DNA of 9,197 nucleotides from Nitrospiraceae bacterium UBA6898 (GCA_002448975.1 DKBO01000043.1:3944-13140); one strand, 5' to 3'; positions 1 to 8,021 are shown, counted from the stretch's first letter. Notes: generated from the sequence alone by a model not told the origin. Made by a program: numbers and translations.

Positions 1-897
1 CCGATCACCCAGAGCCTCCGCTTCGGTTTTGCTGCCTACGGTGTATCGGGACTTGGCGTTGATTACCGGAACAAGTTTGACCTCGATCCTTTTTTTACTC
101 CAGGCGATCAGGATGTATATACCAACCTCTCCATCCTGAAGGTCGCCCCGAATCTTGCATATATGATTACCCCAAACTGGTCCATCGGAACCTCAGTTCA
201 TTTTGATTACGGTTGCCTGAACCTTGGCGACCAGAACAGATGCAGTACGGGTATAGGATTTCAACTCGGTACAATCTATAAGAACGGTCCTTTTTCCGCT
301 GGCGCTGTTTATGTCTCTCCTCAAACGATCAAGCATAATGGCGTTGGTGATCTCGACGGTGATGGTCAAAATGACGATCTGAAACTGGAAAGCCCCTGGT
401 CTATCGGTTTTGGTGTCGCTGTCGAGCCGATCCAGAATGTTCTTCTTATCGAGGCAAATGCGAAATATCTTGATTGGGCCTCTGCAGACGGTTACGGTGA
501 TTTTGACTGGAGATCCCAGTGGGTATTGAGCCTCGGTGCGCAGTACCGTCCGATTCCTAAACTCTCGCTGCGCGCAGGCGTAAACTGGGGCAGAAACCCT
601 GTAGAGGAAAACGACGGATGGGAAGCATTTGGTCCGTCTGTCAGAGTACAGGGCAAGAATGTCAATCGCTACCAGTATGAAGTACTCAGAATCACCGGGT
701 TTCCGGCTATCGTTGAGACGCATCTGACCGCCGGCATCGGGTATCAGCTGACAAAGAACATTGCCCTGGATCTGGGCTATGTTCATGCATTCAAGAACGA
801 CATGAAAGAGACGGGAACATTTGGCGGGGCACCTGTGTCGATCGAGTCTGAACTCTATGAGGACAGCATCGATTTCGGTCTGACCTGGAGATTCTAA
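1..897 (+). CDS. OmpP1/FadL-family outer-membrane transporter, C-terminal part
   Basis: Frame 1 is open from the first base, so the gene starts outside the window and 298 residues are visible; the internal ATG at 163 is not the start. FadL-family proteins are outer-membrane beta-barrels that pass long-chain fatty acids or other hydrophobic compounds. The sequence shows alternating amphipathic strands, blocks such as LGAQYRPIPKLSLRAGVNWG and NIALDLGYVHAF that are typical of the family, and a C-terminal TWRF whose last Phe fits the BAM insertion signal. About 100-150 N-terminal residues, including the signal peptide and plug, are probably missing, judged by usual family length (about 400-450). 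Odd points are a DxDGDGxxDD acidic loop near visible residues 117-126 and a Cys pair at visible residues 72 and 81 in an apparent loop. The substrate cannot be told from sequence. It converges on the minus-strand operon and shares its terminator. Confidence 0.88.
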   Translation, partial: PITQSLRFGFAAYGVSGLGVDYRNKFDLDPFFTPGDQDVYTNLSILKVAPNLAYMITPNWSIGTSVHFDYGCLNLGDQNRCSTGIGFQLGTIYKNGPFSAGAVYVSPQTIKHNGVGDLDGDGQNDDLKLESPWSIGFGVAVEPIQNVLLIEANAKYLDWASADGYGDFDWRSQWVLSLGAQYRPIPKLSLRAGVNWGRNPVEENDGWEAFGPSVRVQGKNVNRYQYEVLRITGFPAIVETHLTAGIGYQLTKNIALDLGYVHAFKNDMKETGTFGGAPVSIESELYEDSIDFGLTWRF

Positions 898-923
898 GAG
901 ACCTCTAGCACGAGCAAACAGCT

Positions 924-960
924 AAAAAAGGCTTCAGGTAGTGTGCCTGAAGCCTTTTTT
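924..960. terminator. Bidirectional intrinsic terminator
   Basis: A perfect 9-bp stem, GGCTTCAGG (930-938) with CCTGAAGCC (946-954), encloses a 7-nt loop. It is flanked by six A on the left (924-929) and six T on the right (955-960), so it has a U-tract on either strand. It lies 26 nt after the porin stop codon and directly at the end of the M50 protease gene, whose TAA stop (959-961) uses bases of the T-run. It should terminate both converging transcripts. Confidence 0.93.
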
Positions 961-1792
961 ATTGTATGAGCACTGGCACGGGAATAAAGGTGAGTACAAA
1001 TATGATCAGGGAGATCATCCCCACGGTCCTGCGAGCCGGATCAAGCGGTATCTCGGGATAGAGTATGGGCGGATGCTTAGACCCGAGAAAAAATAAGAGA
1101 ACAGCCCAGACCACCCAGCCGGCAAAAAGAAAAACACCAAGGACAAGCAGCACGCCGATCAGGACCCGTGAAATCAATCTGTGCCTCTCGCCCAGAATAG
1201 CGTAAGCAATATGCCCGCCATCGAGCTGGCCAACAGGGATAAGGTTAAGAGACGTGACAAAGAACCCTATCCAGCCGGCAAAGGCAACAGGATGCAGATA
1301 CACATCAGATCCTGCAGGAACACTGCCAATAATAAGCTTTGTCAGCAAAAAAAAGAGGAGCGAGTCTCCAAGGATGATTGTCTCACCGGAACTGCTTACC
1401 GCCTGAATATCTGAATACATGAGACCGATTGCCGTGGCGACAATCGATACAAGAAACCCTGCAATGGGTCCTGATGAGCCGATGTCCATAAGCGCATTGC
1501 GTGTTGTTATCCGTGACCTCATGGTGATAAACGCCCCAAGGGTCCCGAACAGAGTGGGAGCAGGAATAAAATAGGGTAAAGATGAGTCAACCCCATGCTT
1601 CCGTGACATGAAATAATGAGAAAATTCATGAACGAGCAGGATTCCCAGCAAGGTCAGGGAGAATGGAAGACCTTTCACCAGAAGCCCGGGGTTTGACATG
1701 ATATCGGCCCCCTGATGGAGTGCACCAACCGTGAGCGTCGATGCAAAGGTAAGGAAGAAAAGGAAAATATTCAGCAAGGGCGACCTTCTCAT
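959..1792 (-). CDS. Site-2-type intramembrane zinc metalloprotease (peptidase M50 family)
   Basis: This 277-residue multi-pass membrane protein carries the M50 signature. HEFSH at residues 55-59 sits in a hydrophobic segment and provides two zinc-ligand His and the catalytic Glu. NLIPVGQLDGGH at 183-194 supplies the LDG motif with the third zinc ligand, Asp. GSSGPIAGF (105-113) is a further conserved block. About six to seven hydrophobic segments are visible (roughly 5-25, 42-58, 107-127, 143-157, 168-187, 207-236, 257-276). No PDZ domain is seen, so it resembles the PDZ-less, EGY1-like branch rather than RseP. Such enzymes cleave transmembrane segments of regulatory or membrane proteins; the substrate here is unknown. 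The ATG overlaps the rimO stop in an ATGA arrangement (1789-1792) with no strong Shine-Dalgarno, which suggests translation coupled to rimO. It is the last gene of the operon. Confidence 0.9.
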   Translation of the reverse strand: MRRSPLLNIFLFFLTFASTLTVGALHQGADIMSNPGLLVKGLPFSLTLLGILLVHEFSHYFMSRKHGVDSSLPYFIPAPTLFGTLGAFITMRSRITTRNALMDIGSSGPIAGFLVSIVATAIGLMYSDIQAVSSSGETIILGDSLLFFLLTKLIIGSVPAGSDVYLHPVAFAGWIGFFVTSLNLIPVGQLDGGHIAYAILGERHRLISRVLIGVLLVLGVFLFAGWVVWAVLLFFLGSKHPPILYPEIPLDPARRTVGMISLIIFVLTFIPVPVLIQ

Positions 1793-3060
1793 CCCGCGAC
1801 AGAACCATCCAAGTCATAATCATATGCCGTATCAATCCTTATCTGTACGAATGTTCCCTTCCGAATGCCGGGTTGACGGATAAATACCACCCCATCAATT
1901 TCAGGAGCCTGTGAATATATACGGGCAACAGCCACCTTGCTGTCCGCATCGTCGACAAGCGCCTTGAAAACCCTCCCAACCAGGCTTCTGTTCCTATCCA
2001 GAGAAATTTCGGCCTGTGCCTCCATGATCTGCTCGCGCCGCTTTCTCCTGACCGCCTTCGGCACCTGGCCTTTCAGAGCATATGCAGCACTGCCCTCTTC
2101 CCGCGAATAGGAAAAGACACCGAGGCGATCAAAGGCCGCATTTTTTACAAATGAGAGCATATGTTCAAAATCTTCATCCGACTCTTGGGGAAACCCGGTA
2201 ATCAGGGTCGTCCTGAGAGCTACGTCAGGAATTGTCGTCCGGATCCTAGTGATCAATTCCCTGAACATCTCCCGCCTTCCCGGTCTTCTCATAAGCCTGA
2301 GGATCTTTTGTTCGCTGTGTTGAAAAGGTATATCGAGATAATTGCATATTTTTTCCTCTTCCCCCACGGTCTCTAGGAGCTTGTCTGTTATCGCTGTCGG
2401 AAAGAGATAGAGGAGTCGAATCCAGAAATCGCCGCTGATGGCAGCCATGTCCCTGAGCAGCCTTGCAAGGGTATATCCGGGTATGTCCCTGCCGTATGAT
2501 GTTATATCCTGTGCAACAAGAATAAGTTCTTTTCTGCCTGACCCGACAAGAAGTTCCGCCTCTTTGAGTATGTCTTCAGGATCCCTGCTCCGGAACCCGC
2601 CACGAATATCAGGGATAACGCAATATGAGCAACCCCTGTCACATCCTTCCGCTATCTTCACGTATGCATAAGATGTTTCAGTTAACACGGACGGCTTATG
2701 GAGAGGTTCCGATTCAGTAAGGACACTTCCGCAGAAAGCAGCGATCTTTTCCTCCTCCCCTACTCCATAGAGCACATCGATTTCCGGGATCTCTTTTTGC
2801 AGTTCATCACCGAATCTTTTTGCGAGGCACCCAAAAACAAGGAGTTTTCTTGTCCCTTTTCTCTCTGCAAGCCTCAGGATCTCCTCAACCGACTCCCGTT
2901 TCGCATCTTCGATGAAGCCACAGGTGTTTATCAGGAGCAGATCCGCATGATCAGGGTCAGGATCATATGAAATGCCCTTCTCAGCAAGTCTCTTCAGCAG
3001 TTTTTCAGAGTCAACAAGGTTTTTCGGGCAGCCAAGACTGACAAGGGAAACCTTACCCAC
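1789..3060 (-). CDS. rimO: Ribosomal protein S12 methylthiotransferase RimO
   Basis: This radical-SAM methylthiotransferase adds a methylthio group to the conserved Asp of ribosomal protein S12. From a GTG start at 3060 the protein has 423 residues and begins MGKVSLVSLGCPKN, as the family does. An earlier ATG at 3120 would add 20 residues unlike the family and lie inside the upstream gene. The N-terminal UPF0004 domain has the three auxiliary-cluster cysteines C11, C47 (NTCGF) and C78 (FGCLA). The radical-SAM cluster motif CxxxCxxC is C140, C144 and C147 (EGCDRGCSYC). The C-terminal part after about residue 350 looks like the TRAM domain. The LGCPKNLVDSE and CGFIEDAKRES blocks favour RimO over MiaB or MtaB. 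The start overlaps the end of the DUF2062 gene by 8 bp, and the stop overlaps the M50 start by 4 bp. Confidence 0.95.
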   Translation of the reverse strand: MGKVSLVSLGCPKNLVDSEKLLKRLAEKGISYDPDPDHADLLLINTCGFIEDAKRESVEEILRLAERKGTRKLLVFGCLAKRFGDELQKEIPEIDVLYGVGEEEKIAAFCGSVLTESEPLHKPSVLTETSYAYVKIAEGCDRGCSYCVIPDIRGGFRSRDPEDILKEAELLVGSGRKELILVAQDITSYGRDIPGYTLARLLRDMAAISGDFWIRLLYLFPTAITDKLLETVGEEEKICNYLDIPFQHSEQKILRLMRRPGRREMFRELITRIRTTIPDVALRTTLITGFPQESDEDFEHMLSFVKNAAFDRLGVFSYSREEGSAAYALKGQVPKAVRRKRREQIMEAQAEISLDRNRSLVGRVFKALVDDADSKVAVARIYSQAPEIDGVVFIRQPGIRKGTFVQIRIDTAYDYDLDGSVAG

Positions 3061-3481
3061 GACTTTTCTTGACCATCCTGTACACAAGGAAAAAGCTGAC
3101 CCCCCCGGACACGACCCCAAGCAGGGTCGATCCTACAACAAACGGCAGGAGGAGGGGACCAAACGTATGCAACAACTCCTTCATCGTAAGGTGCGCCCAG
3201 TCAATGTCCGGGATTATTCTGTCAATACCAAGAAGCCTCGCCCCGAACCACGTACCAAACGTATAAATCGGAACAATGGTCCACGGATTGGTAACATAAA
3301 CTCCTACGACGGTCACGAATTTATTTAACCGGAAAATCCACGCCGCGGCGATACCCAATACCGTATGAATGCCCAGAAGCGGCGACATGCCGATGAATAC
3401 GCCAAGGGCAAACGCCAGGGCTATCTTGCGGGGAGATTCTTTGACCGACAGGATCTGACGAAGTTTATCCCTGAACGGCAA
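3053..3481 (-). CDS. DUF2062 domain membrane protein
   Basis: This 142-residue protein has the DUF2062 hallmarks: SPRKIALAFALGVFIG (16-31), followed by a GIHT turn, RLNK (51-54) and TNPWT (64-68). Hydrophobic stretches at about 18-50, 56-82 and 107-136 suggest a small inner-membrane protein with helical hairpins. The biochemical role of the domain is not established. The start is a TTG at 3481, inside the end of thiL (17 bp overlap). AAGGA sits about 13 nt upstream and no ATG or GTG occurs before the conserved domain, so a non-AUG start and coupling to thiL are inferred. Its end overlaps the rimO GTG start. Its place in the operon suggests co-expression with rimO and thiL but does not reveal a function. 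Confidence 0.85.
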   Translation of the reverse strand: MPFRDKLRQILSVKESPRKIALAFALGVFIGMSPLLGIHTVLGIAAAWIFRLNKFVTVVGVYVTNPWTIVPIYTFGTWFGARLLGIDRIIPDIDWAHLTMKELLHTFGPLLLPFVVGSTLLGVVSGGVSFFLVYRMVKKSRG

Positions 3482-4451
3482 AATGCTGATATCCTTTTTT
3501 CGTTATATGGATGCGACTGCCCGCATCATCCAGGACCATGATACCCGAACGGGTAACCTCGCCTATGCAATTGGCATCAATTTTTTGTCTGGGAGATGCG
3601 GTAAAGAGAAGTTCATAATCTTCTCCTCCGCTTAATGCAAGACCGGCAGCAGAAAGCCCGAGCACAGCCGCGGCCTGTTTCAGCGCATCGGACAGCGGAA
3701 TATCCGGAATACGGACACGTGCACCCACGCCGCTCTCGCTGCAAAGCCTTCCGAGATCGATGAGAAGGCCATCGCTAATATCGATCATAGCGGTAGCGTA
3801 AGCCCTGATGTTTGCGGAATCACGCGCACGCGGCATAAGGTGTCGCCTCAGCAAAGGGACCACGGTCTGCCACCGCAGGGGAAGCCTGTAGCGACCGCCC
3901 TTTTTCAGATCAACGGTGCGCTTCACTTTCCTGAGAAGTTCAAGTCCGCATGCTGCGTCTCCCAATGTACCGGTCACATAGATCCTGTCACCAATCCTGG
4001 CCCCCTTGCGCCGTACCACGGCATCGGCAGAACCTATTGCCGTTACCGACAACATTAACTTGTCCGATGCCGAGATATCGCCGCCGATCAGTGAAACAGC
4101 ATAGGTGTGGAGCGCATGTTCTATACCATCGAAAAAATCATTGAAGAACTGCTGGGTGCAGTTTCCGTGGGCAGCAAAATTGAGCAGGACAAAATGAGGG
4201 ATGCCTCCCATGGCATAGATATCGCTGACATTCACCGATATAAGCTTAAACCCCAACTGGAAGGGCGTTATCCATGAAAGATCGAAATGAACACCCTCCA
4301 CCATCATGTCCGTAGTTATAAGAGTGCTGCCATCAGATGCTATTACTGCAGCATCATCCCCGATTCCAAGGATAAGTCCTCTCGCTCTTGTTCTGAAACG
4401 TTTCCTGAGCTTGTCCACAAGAGAGAGTTCGCCGATCTGAGAAAGCTTCAT
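3465..4451 (-). CDS. thiL: Thiamine-monophosphate kinase
   Basis: ThiL phosphorylates thiamine monophosphate with ATP to give thiamine diphosphate, the active cofactor, in the cytoplasm. The 328 residues match normal family length. Visible motifs in order are GIGDDAAV (29-36), TTDMMVEGVHF (46-56), the VNVSDIYAMGG block (73-83), GGD (123-125), IDISDGL (223-229) and SGGEDYELLF (274-283). These Asp-rich motifs bind Mg2+ and the nucleotide in the AIRS/PurM-like fold. The start is an ATG 11 bp after the lon stop, with only a poor Shine-Dalgarno, so initiation may depend on ribosomes finishing lon. The 3' end overlaps the DUF2062 gene. No other thiamine synthesis gene and no TPP riboswitch is seen in the window, so it is probably expressed with the housekeeping operon. 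Confidence 0.96.
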   Translation of the reverse strand: MKLSQIGELSLVDKLRKRFRTRARGLILGIGDDAAVIASDGSTLITTDMMVEGVHFDLSWITPFQLGFKLISVNVSDIYAMGGIPHFVLLNFAAHGNCTQQFFNDFFDGIEHALHTYAVSLIGGDISASDKLMLSVTAIGSADAVVRRKGARIGDRIYVTGTLGDAACGLELLRKVKRTVDLKKGGRYRLPLRWQTVVPLLRRHLMPRARDSANIRAYATAMIDISDGLLIDLGRLCSESGVGARVRIPDIPLSDALKQAAAVLGLSAAGLALSGGEDYELLFTASPRQKIDANCIGEVTRSGIMVLDDAGSRIHITKKGYQHFAVQG

Positions 4452-4462
4452 GGCCGGCTGAC

Positions 4463-6826
4463 TCAGGATCTTTGCTTTTTGCCTTTGAGCGCAACCTTGA
4501 GGACCTGCTCCATCGAATCAGCAAAAATGAATTCCATGTCTTGTTTGATATATTTGGGAATATCCTCAAGATCTTTCTTGTTTCGTTTCGGCAGGATGAC
4601 CCTTCTGATGCCCATCCGCTTTGCGGCAAGGGTTTTTTCCTTCAGTCCTCCTATCGGCAGCACTCTTCCCCGAAGGGTGACTTCGCCCGTCATAGCAATG
4701 TTCTTATTCACCGGCCTGCCGGTGAAGACAGAAGCTACGGCTGTCGCTATCGTGATGCCGGCAGACGGACCATCTTTCGGTATGGCACCTGCAGGGACAT
4801 GGATATGAATATCGGTTTTTGCAAAGACATCATCACTGATTCCGAGAGTCTTGGCCTTTGACCTCACATAACTGAGGGCTGCCTGGGCCGACTCCTTCAT
4901 CACGTCACCCAGTTGACCCGTAAGGGTAAGATTACCCCTACCCTTCATGGTCGTAGCTTCAATATAGATAATGTCACCACCGGCTTCTGTCCATGCAAGT
5001 CCTGTAGAGACACCGATCTCATCATGCTCCATCTCTTCTTCAGGGAGATATTTAGGTACACCGAGAAAACCCTGAAGGTTTTTCACCGTAACCATAAAGT
5101 GCTTTATTTTGCCTTCGGCGATCCTTTTTGCGACCTTTCTGCAGAGATTCGCGATCTCGCGCTCCAGATTACGAACGCCTGCCTCACGGGTATACTGGGT
5201 TATGAGCATATTCAGCGCAGAGTCCGTGATCGTCAGGATCTTGCTGGTCAACCCGTGTTCATCGAGCTGTTTCGGCAAAAGATATTTTTTTGCAATGCCA
5301 AGTTTTTCTTCCGTAGTGTACCCTGAGAGATAAATGATTTCCATTCTGTCTCTGAGCGGACCCGGTATGGTATCAGCAAGATTTCCTGTGGTAATGAACA
5401 TAACATTTGTCAGATCGAATGGTACCGACAGATAGTGGTCTGCAAAGGCAAAGTTCTGCTCCGGATCAAGCACTTCCAGAAGAGCTGAGGACGGATCACC
5501 GCGGAAATCCATGCCGATCTTGTCTACCTCGTCAAGCATAAACACAGGATTGTTCGTGCCTGCCTGCTTTATTCCCTGGACGATCCTCCCCGGCAAAGCC
5601 CCGACATAGGTTCTCCTGTGTCCTCTGATCTCTGCTTCATCCCTTACTCCTCCCAGCGACATGCGCACGAATTCCCTCCCGAGCGACCGTGCGATCGACC
5701 TTCCCAGCGATGTCTTGCCCACTCCCGGAGGCCCTATAAAACAGAGAATCGGCCCTTTCATCTTTTCCTTGATCTTGCGCACACTCAGATATTCGAGGAT
5801 CCTTTCCTTAACCTTTTCAAGGTCATAATGGTCGTCATTCAGCACCTTTTTGGCGGCCTTGATATCAAGATTGTCCTTAGTGCTTTTTGCCCATGGAAGT
5901 TCAACAAGCCAGTCCAGGTAGGTCCTTATGGTAGCTGACTCTGCGCTGTCAGGATGCATCTTTTCGAGACGTTTCAGCTGTTTTTCCGCCTCTTTCAGCA
6001 CTTTCTCAGGCATTCTGGCTTCTTCTATCTTACTTCTGAACTCCCTGATTTCTTCAGCGCGCTCGTCGATATCGCCGAGCTCTTTCTGTATGGCCTTGAG
6101 TTGTTCCCTCAGGAAATATTCACGCTGCGTCTTGTCGATCTCTCCGCGCGCTTCTGACTGTATTTTCTGCTGCACGATCAGAAGTTCTATCTCCCTGCCA
6201 AGGATATCGCTGACGCGTTTCAGCTTTGTAATCGGATCTGCAATCTCGAGTATCTCCTGCGCCTGGTCGGTCTTCAGTCCCAGGTTCGAAGCAACAAGAT
6301 CTGCAAGCCTGCCGGGATCATCAAGGTTCTCGATAACTACCATAATGTCAGGAAGTATGGTCTTCCCGTAGGAGACAGCCTTGTCAAGCTGCTCTTTTAC
6401 TGTTCGGATCTGGGCTTCTTCTTCAATCGTCAGCGCCGCGGGTTTCAACTCTTCTACTTTTGCAACATCAGCATTCATGAACGGTGTTGTCTGGGTAAAA
6501 CCTTTGACCTTCGCTTTTGCAAGTCCCTGCACGAGGATCTTCACCCTCCCGTCAGGAAGCTTCAGCATCCTCATGATCATCCCTACCGTTCCTGTCTCAT
6601 ACAGGTCTGAGGACGCAGGGTTCTCAATGTTAAGATCCTTCTGCGTCAACAGAAGGATCATCCTGCTTTCAGCAAGAGCTTGTTCAATGGCCTTGATCGA
6701 AATCTCTCTTCCCACAAAGAGCGGGATGATCATGTACGGGAATACAACTATGTCGCGAACAGGCAGGACCGGGACATTATCAGGGATCTGCGTTTCTTTA
6801 TCTAGTTCTTTTTCTTTTTCTGCCAT
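4463..6826 (-). CDS. lon: ATP-dependent Lon protease
   Basis: Lon is a cytoplasmic hexameric AAA+ serine protease that degrades misfolded and regulatory proteins. From the ATG at 6826 it has 787 residues, the usual length for bacterial LonA. The N-terminal LON substrate domain begins near residue 18 (VPVLPVRDIVVFP) and is followed by a long charged helical region to about residue 300. The AAA+ module has Walker A GPPGVGKT (365-372) and Walker B FMLDEVDK (429-436). The C-terminal protease domain has the catalytic Ser in PKDGPSAG (S688) and the catalytic Lys in GGLKEK (K731), spaced as in E. coli Lon (S679/K722). I chose this start over a TTG at 6844 because AAGGAG (6832-6837) lies 5 nt upstream of the ATG. 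It is 42 bp downstream of galU with no convincing promoter or heat-shock element in the gap. Confidence 0.97.
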   Translation of the reverse strand: MAEKEKELDKETQIPDNVPVLPVRDIVVFPYMIIPLFVGREISIKAIEQALAESRMILLLTQKDLNIENPASSDLYETGTVGMIMRMLKLPDGRVKILVQGLAKAKVKGFTQTTPFMNADVAKVEELKPAALTIEEEAQIRTVKEQLDKAVSYGKTILPDIMVVIENLDDPGRLADLVASNLGLKTDQAQEILEIADPITKLKRVSDILGREIELLIVQQKIQSEARGEIDKTQREYFLREQLKAIQKELGDIDERAEEIREFRSKIEEARMPEKVLKEAEKQLKRLEKMHPDSAESATIRTYLDWLVELPWAKSTKDNLDIKAAKKVLNDDHYDLEKVKERILEYLSVRKIKEKMKGPILCFIGPPGVGKTSLGRSIARSLGREFVRMSLGGVRDEAEIRGHRRTYVGALPGRIVQGIKQAGTNNPVFMLDEVDKIGMDFRGDPSSALLEVLDPEQNFAFADHYLSVPFDLTNVMFITTGNLADTIPGPLRDRMEIIYLSGYTTEEKLGIAKKYLLPKQLDEHGLTSKILTITDSALNMLITQYTREAGVRNLEREIANLCRKVAKRIAEGKIKHFMVTVKNLQGFLGVPKYLPEEEMEHDEIGVSTGLAWTEAGGDIIYIEATTMKGRGNLTLTGQLGDVMKESAQAALSYVRSKAKTLGISDDVFAKTDIHIHVPAGAIPKDGPSAGITIATAVASVFTGRPVNKNIAMTGEVTLRGRVLPIGGLKEKTLAAKRMGIRRVILPKRNKKDLEDIPKYIKQDMEFIFADSMEQVLKVALKGKKQRS

Positions 6827-6837
6827 TCCTTCTCCTT
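6827..6837 (-). promoter_or_regulatory. Shine-Dalgarno of lon
   Basis: On the minus strand AAGGAG followed by AAGGA lies immediately before the ATG at 6826. The strong AAGGAG (6832-6837) is 5 nt away. It fixes the start at that ATG and argues against the TTG at 6844, which would place this element inside the coding region. Confidence 0.8.
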
Positions 6838-6868
6838 CGTACAAGTAAGTTCTCTGCGCAGGCTGTTA

Positions 6869-7750
6869 CTATGCTCGCTTCATGTTCTTTGTGACGTCAA
6901 GTAGATATTTCCTGAACGCTTTTGAAAGATCAGTGTTTTTAAGGGCAAAATCAACCGTGGCCTTCAGGTAACCAAGCTTGTCCCCTGCATCATACCGGCT
7001 ACCGCTGAACAGATATCCGTAAACCGGGCGTTTTTGGAGGAGGATATTGATTGCATCGGTAAGCTGTATCTCTCCTCCTTTTCCTGGTTTGGCCTTCTCA
7101 AGGATATCGAAGATGTCAGGCGTGAGAATGTACCTGCCGATGATTGCCATGTTAGATGGTGCCTGCCTGGGGTCGGGCTTTTCGACCAGACTGTGTATTC
7201 TGAAGACACTGTCCCATTCCTTTGTGCCGCTGATAACACCGTAGCGGTTAACTTCCTGCATGGGAACTTTTTCAAGTGCAAGCACCGGACTTTTCAGCTT
7301 TTTGTAGAGCTTGATCATGTCCAGCAGCAGGGTTTCTCCGGGAGGTATAATATCGTCGCTCAGAATTACGGCAAAGGGTTCATCTTTTACAAAGGGTTTG
7401 GCGCAGAGAATAGCGTGGCCGAGACCAAGGGCATATCCCTGCCTGATATATCCAAGCTTGATCTGACTAAGCCGGTTTATCTCCTTTAGGAGCTTCTCTT
7501 TACCGCTTTTCTTTAGCTTTTCCTCGAGTTCAAAGGCATAATCAAAGTGGTCTTCTATACTTCTCTTGTGCTTGCCCGTGATAATAATGAACTCCTCGAT
7601 CTTACAGGCAAGGGCTTCTTCAATTCCATATTGGATCATCGGCTTGTCCACAATCGGCAGCATCTCTTTGGGAGATGCCTTGGTAGCAGGAAGAAATCGC
7701 GTCCCAAGCCCTGCAGCGGGGAAAATAGCCTTTTTTACGTTGTCTGACAT
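6869..7750 (-). CDS. galU: UTP--glucose-1-phosphate uridylyltransferase
   Basis: GalU makes UDP-glucose from UTP and glucose-1-phosphate, feeding polysaccharide, lipopolysaccharide and glycolipid synthesis in the cytoplasm. The 293-residue protein has the nucleotidyltransferase loop AAGLGTRFLPATK (12-24) followed by KEMLPIVDKP (28-37). It also has GLGHA (109-113), the metal-binding LSDD (130-133), VEKPDP (189-194) and GKGGEIQLTDAI (223-234), with YDAGDKLGYL near 253-262. These fit GalU rather than RmlA or GlmU. The start ATG is preceded by a good GAGGTGG Shine-Dalgarno at 4-5 nt. It is the first gene of the operon, with an extended -10 promoter close upstream. The stop is TAG. Confidence 0.96.
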   Translation of the reverse strand: MSDNVKKAIFPAAGLGTRFLPATKASPKEMLPIVDKPMIQYGIEEALACKIEEFIIITGKHKRSIEDHFDYAFELEEKLKKSGKEKLLKEINRLSQIKLGYIRQGYALGLGHAILCAKPFVKDEPFAVILSDDIIPPGETLLLDMIKLYKKLKSPVLALEKVPMQEVNRYGVISGTKEWDSVFRIHSLVEKPDPRQAPSNMAIIGRYILTPDIFDILEKAKPGKGGEIQLTDAINILLQKRPVYGYLFSGSRYDAGDKLGYLKATVDFALKNTDLSKAFRKYLLDVTKNMKRA

Positions 7751-7779
7751 GGATCCACCTCTATCACAAAAAGTCTTTC

Positions 7780-7788
7780 ATTATACCA
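7780..7788 (-). promoter_or_regulatory. Extended -10 promoter of the galU operon
   Basis: The minus strand reads TGGTATAAT, a perfect TATAAT with the TGn extension. No good -35 is found at 16-18 bp, as expected for an extended -10 promoter; an A-rich run lies further upstream. Transcription would start near 7773, giving a leader of about 22 nt with the galU Shine-Dalgarno. It probably drives galU through the M50 protease gene. The call is by consensus only. Confidence 0.6.
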
Positions 7789-7913
7789 TATATACTTTCA
7801 GAGAATTTTTTTGCGGTTCAAGGATACTTGCACTGTGGTGCTTAAGCTTACCAAAACTGGAGAAGTAACTTTAAGTATTGGTTGCATCATTATGATTTTA
7901 ATATAAAAAAATA

Positions 7914-8000
7914 TGGTACCGGAGACCGGATTTGAACCGGTACGGTGTTGCCACCGAGGGATTTTAAGTCCCTTGCGTCTGCCAGTTCCGCCACTCCGGC
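7914..8000 (-). tRNA. tRNA-Leu(UAA)
   Basis: An 87-nt class II tRNA can be folded by eye. The acceptor is GCCGGAG with CTCCGGT, then discriminator A and an encoded CCA (7914-7916). The D-stem is GCG/CGC, and the anticodon stem AGGGA/TCCCT holds a CTTAAAA loop with anticodon TAA at 7964-7966. The long variable arm CGGTG/CACCG is capped by a GCAA tetraloop, and the T-arm is ACCGG/CCGGT with loop TTCAAAT. The G1-U72 wobble also occurs in E. coli tRNA-Leu(UAA), so it is not a defect. Seven T lie about 2 nt past the 3' end and may help termination. It reads UUA codons, and UUG by wobble. Confidence 0.97.
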
Positions 8001-8021
8001 AGGAGTAGAAGAGCGGATTTA

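Noticed and set aside
193..786. 197-residue ORF antisense to the FadL-type gene
   Set aside because: It has no recognisable domain and no ribosome site, and the opposite strand clearly codes for a porin.
3061..3120. N-terminal extension of rimO to the ATG at 3120
   Set aside because: The extra residues do not look like RimO, overlap the DUF2062 gene by 68 bp, and the family N-terminus begins exactly at the GTG at 3060.
5928..6848. Long plus-strand ORFs opposite lon
   Set aside because: They are rich in Ser, Phe and Ile as expected for the complement of a charged coding region, and lon on the other strand is unambiguous.
6890..6897. TGACGTCA palindrome near the galU 3' end
   Set aside because: It lies within galU codons and is short enough to be chance; no promoter elements surround it.
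7840..7920. AT-rich stretch and small palindromes next to the tRNA 3' end as a possible integration site
   Set aside because: No duplicated tRNA 3' end, integrase or foreign gene is present; the region only bears a T-run and the approach to the galU promoter.
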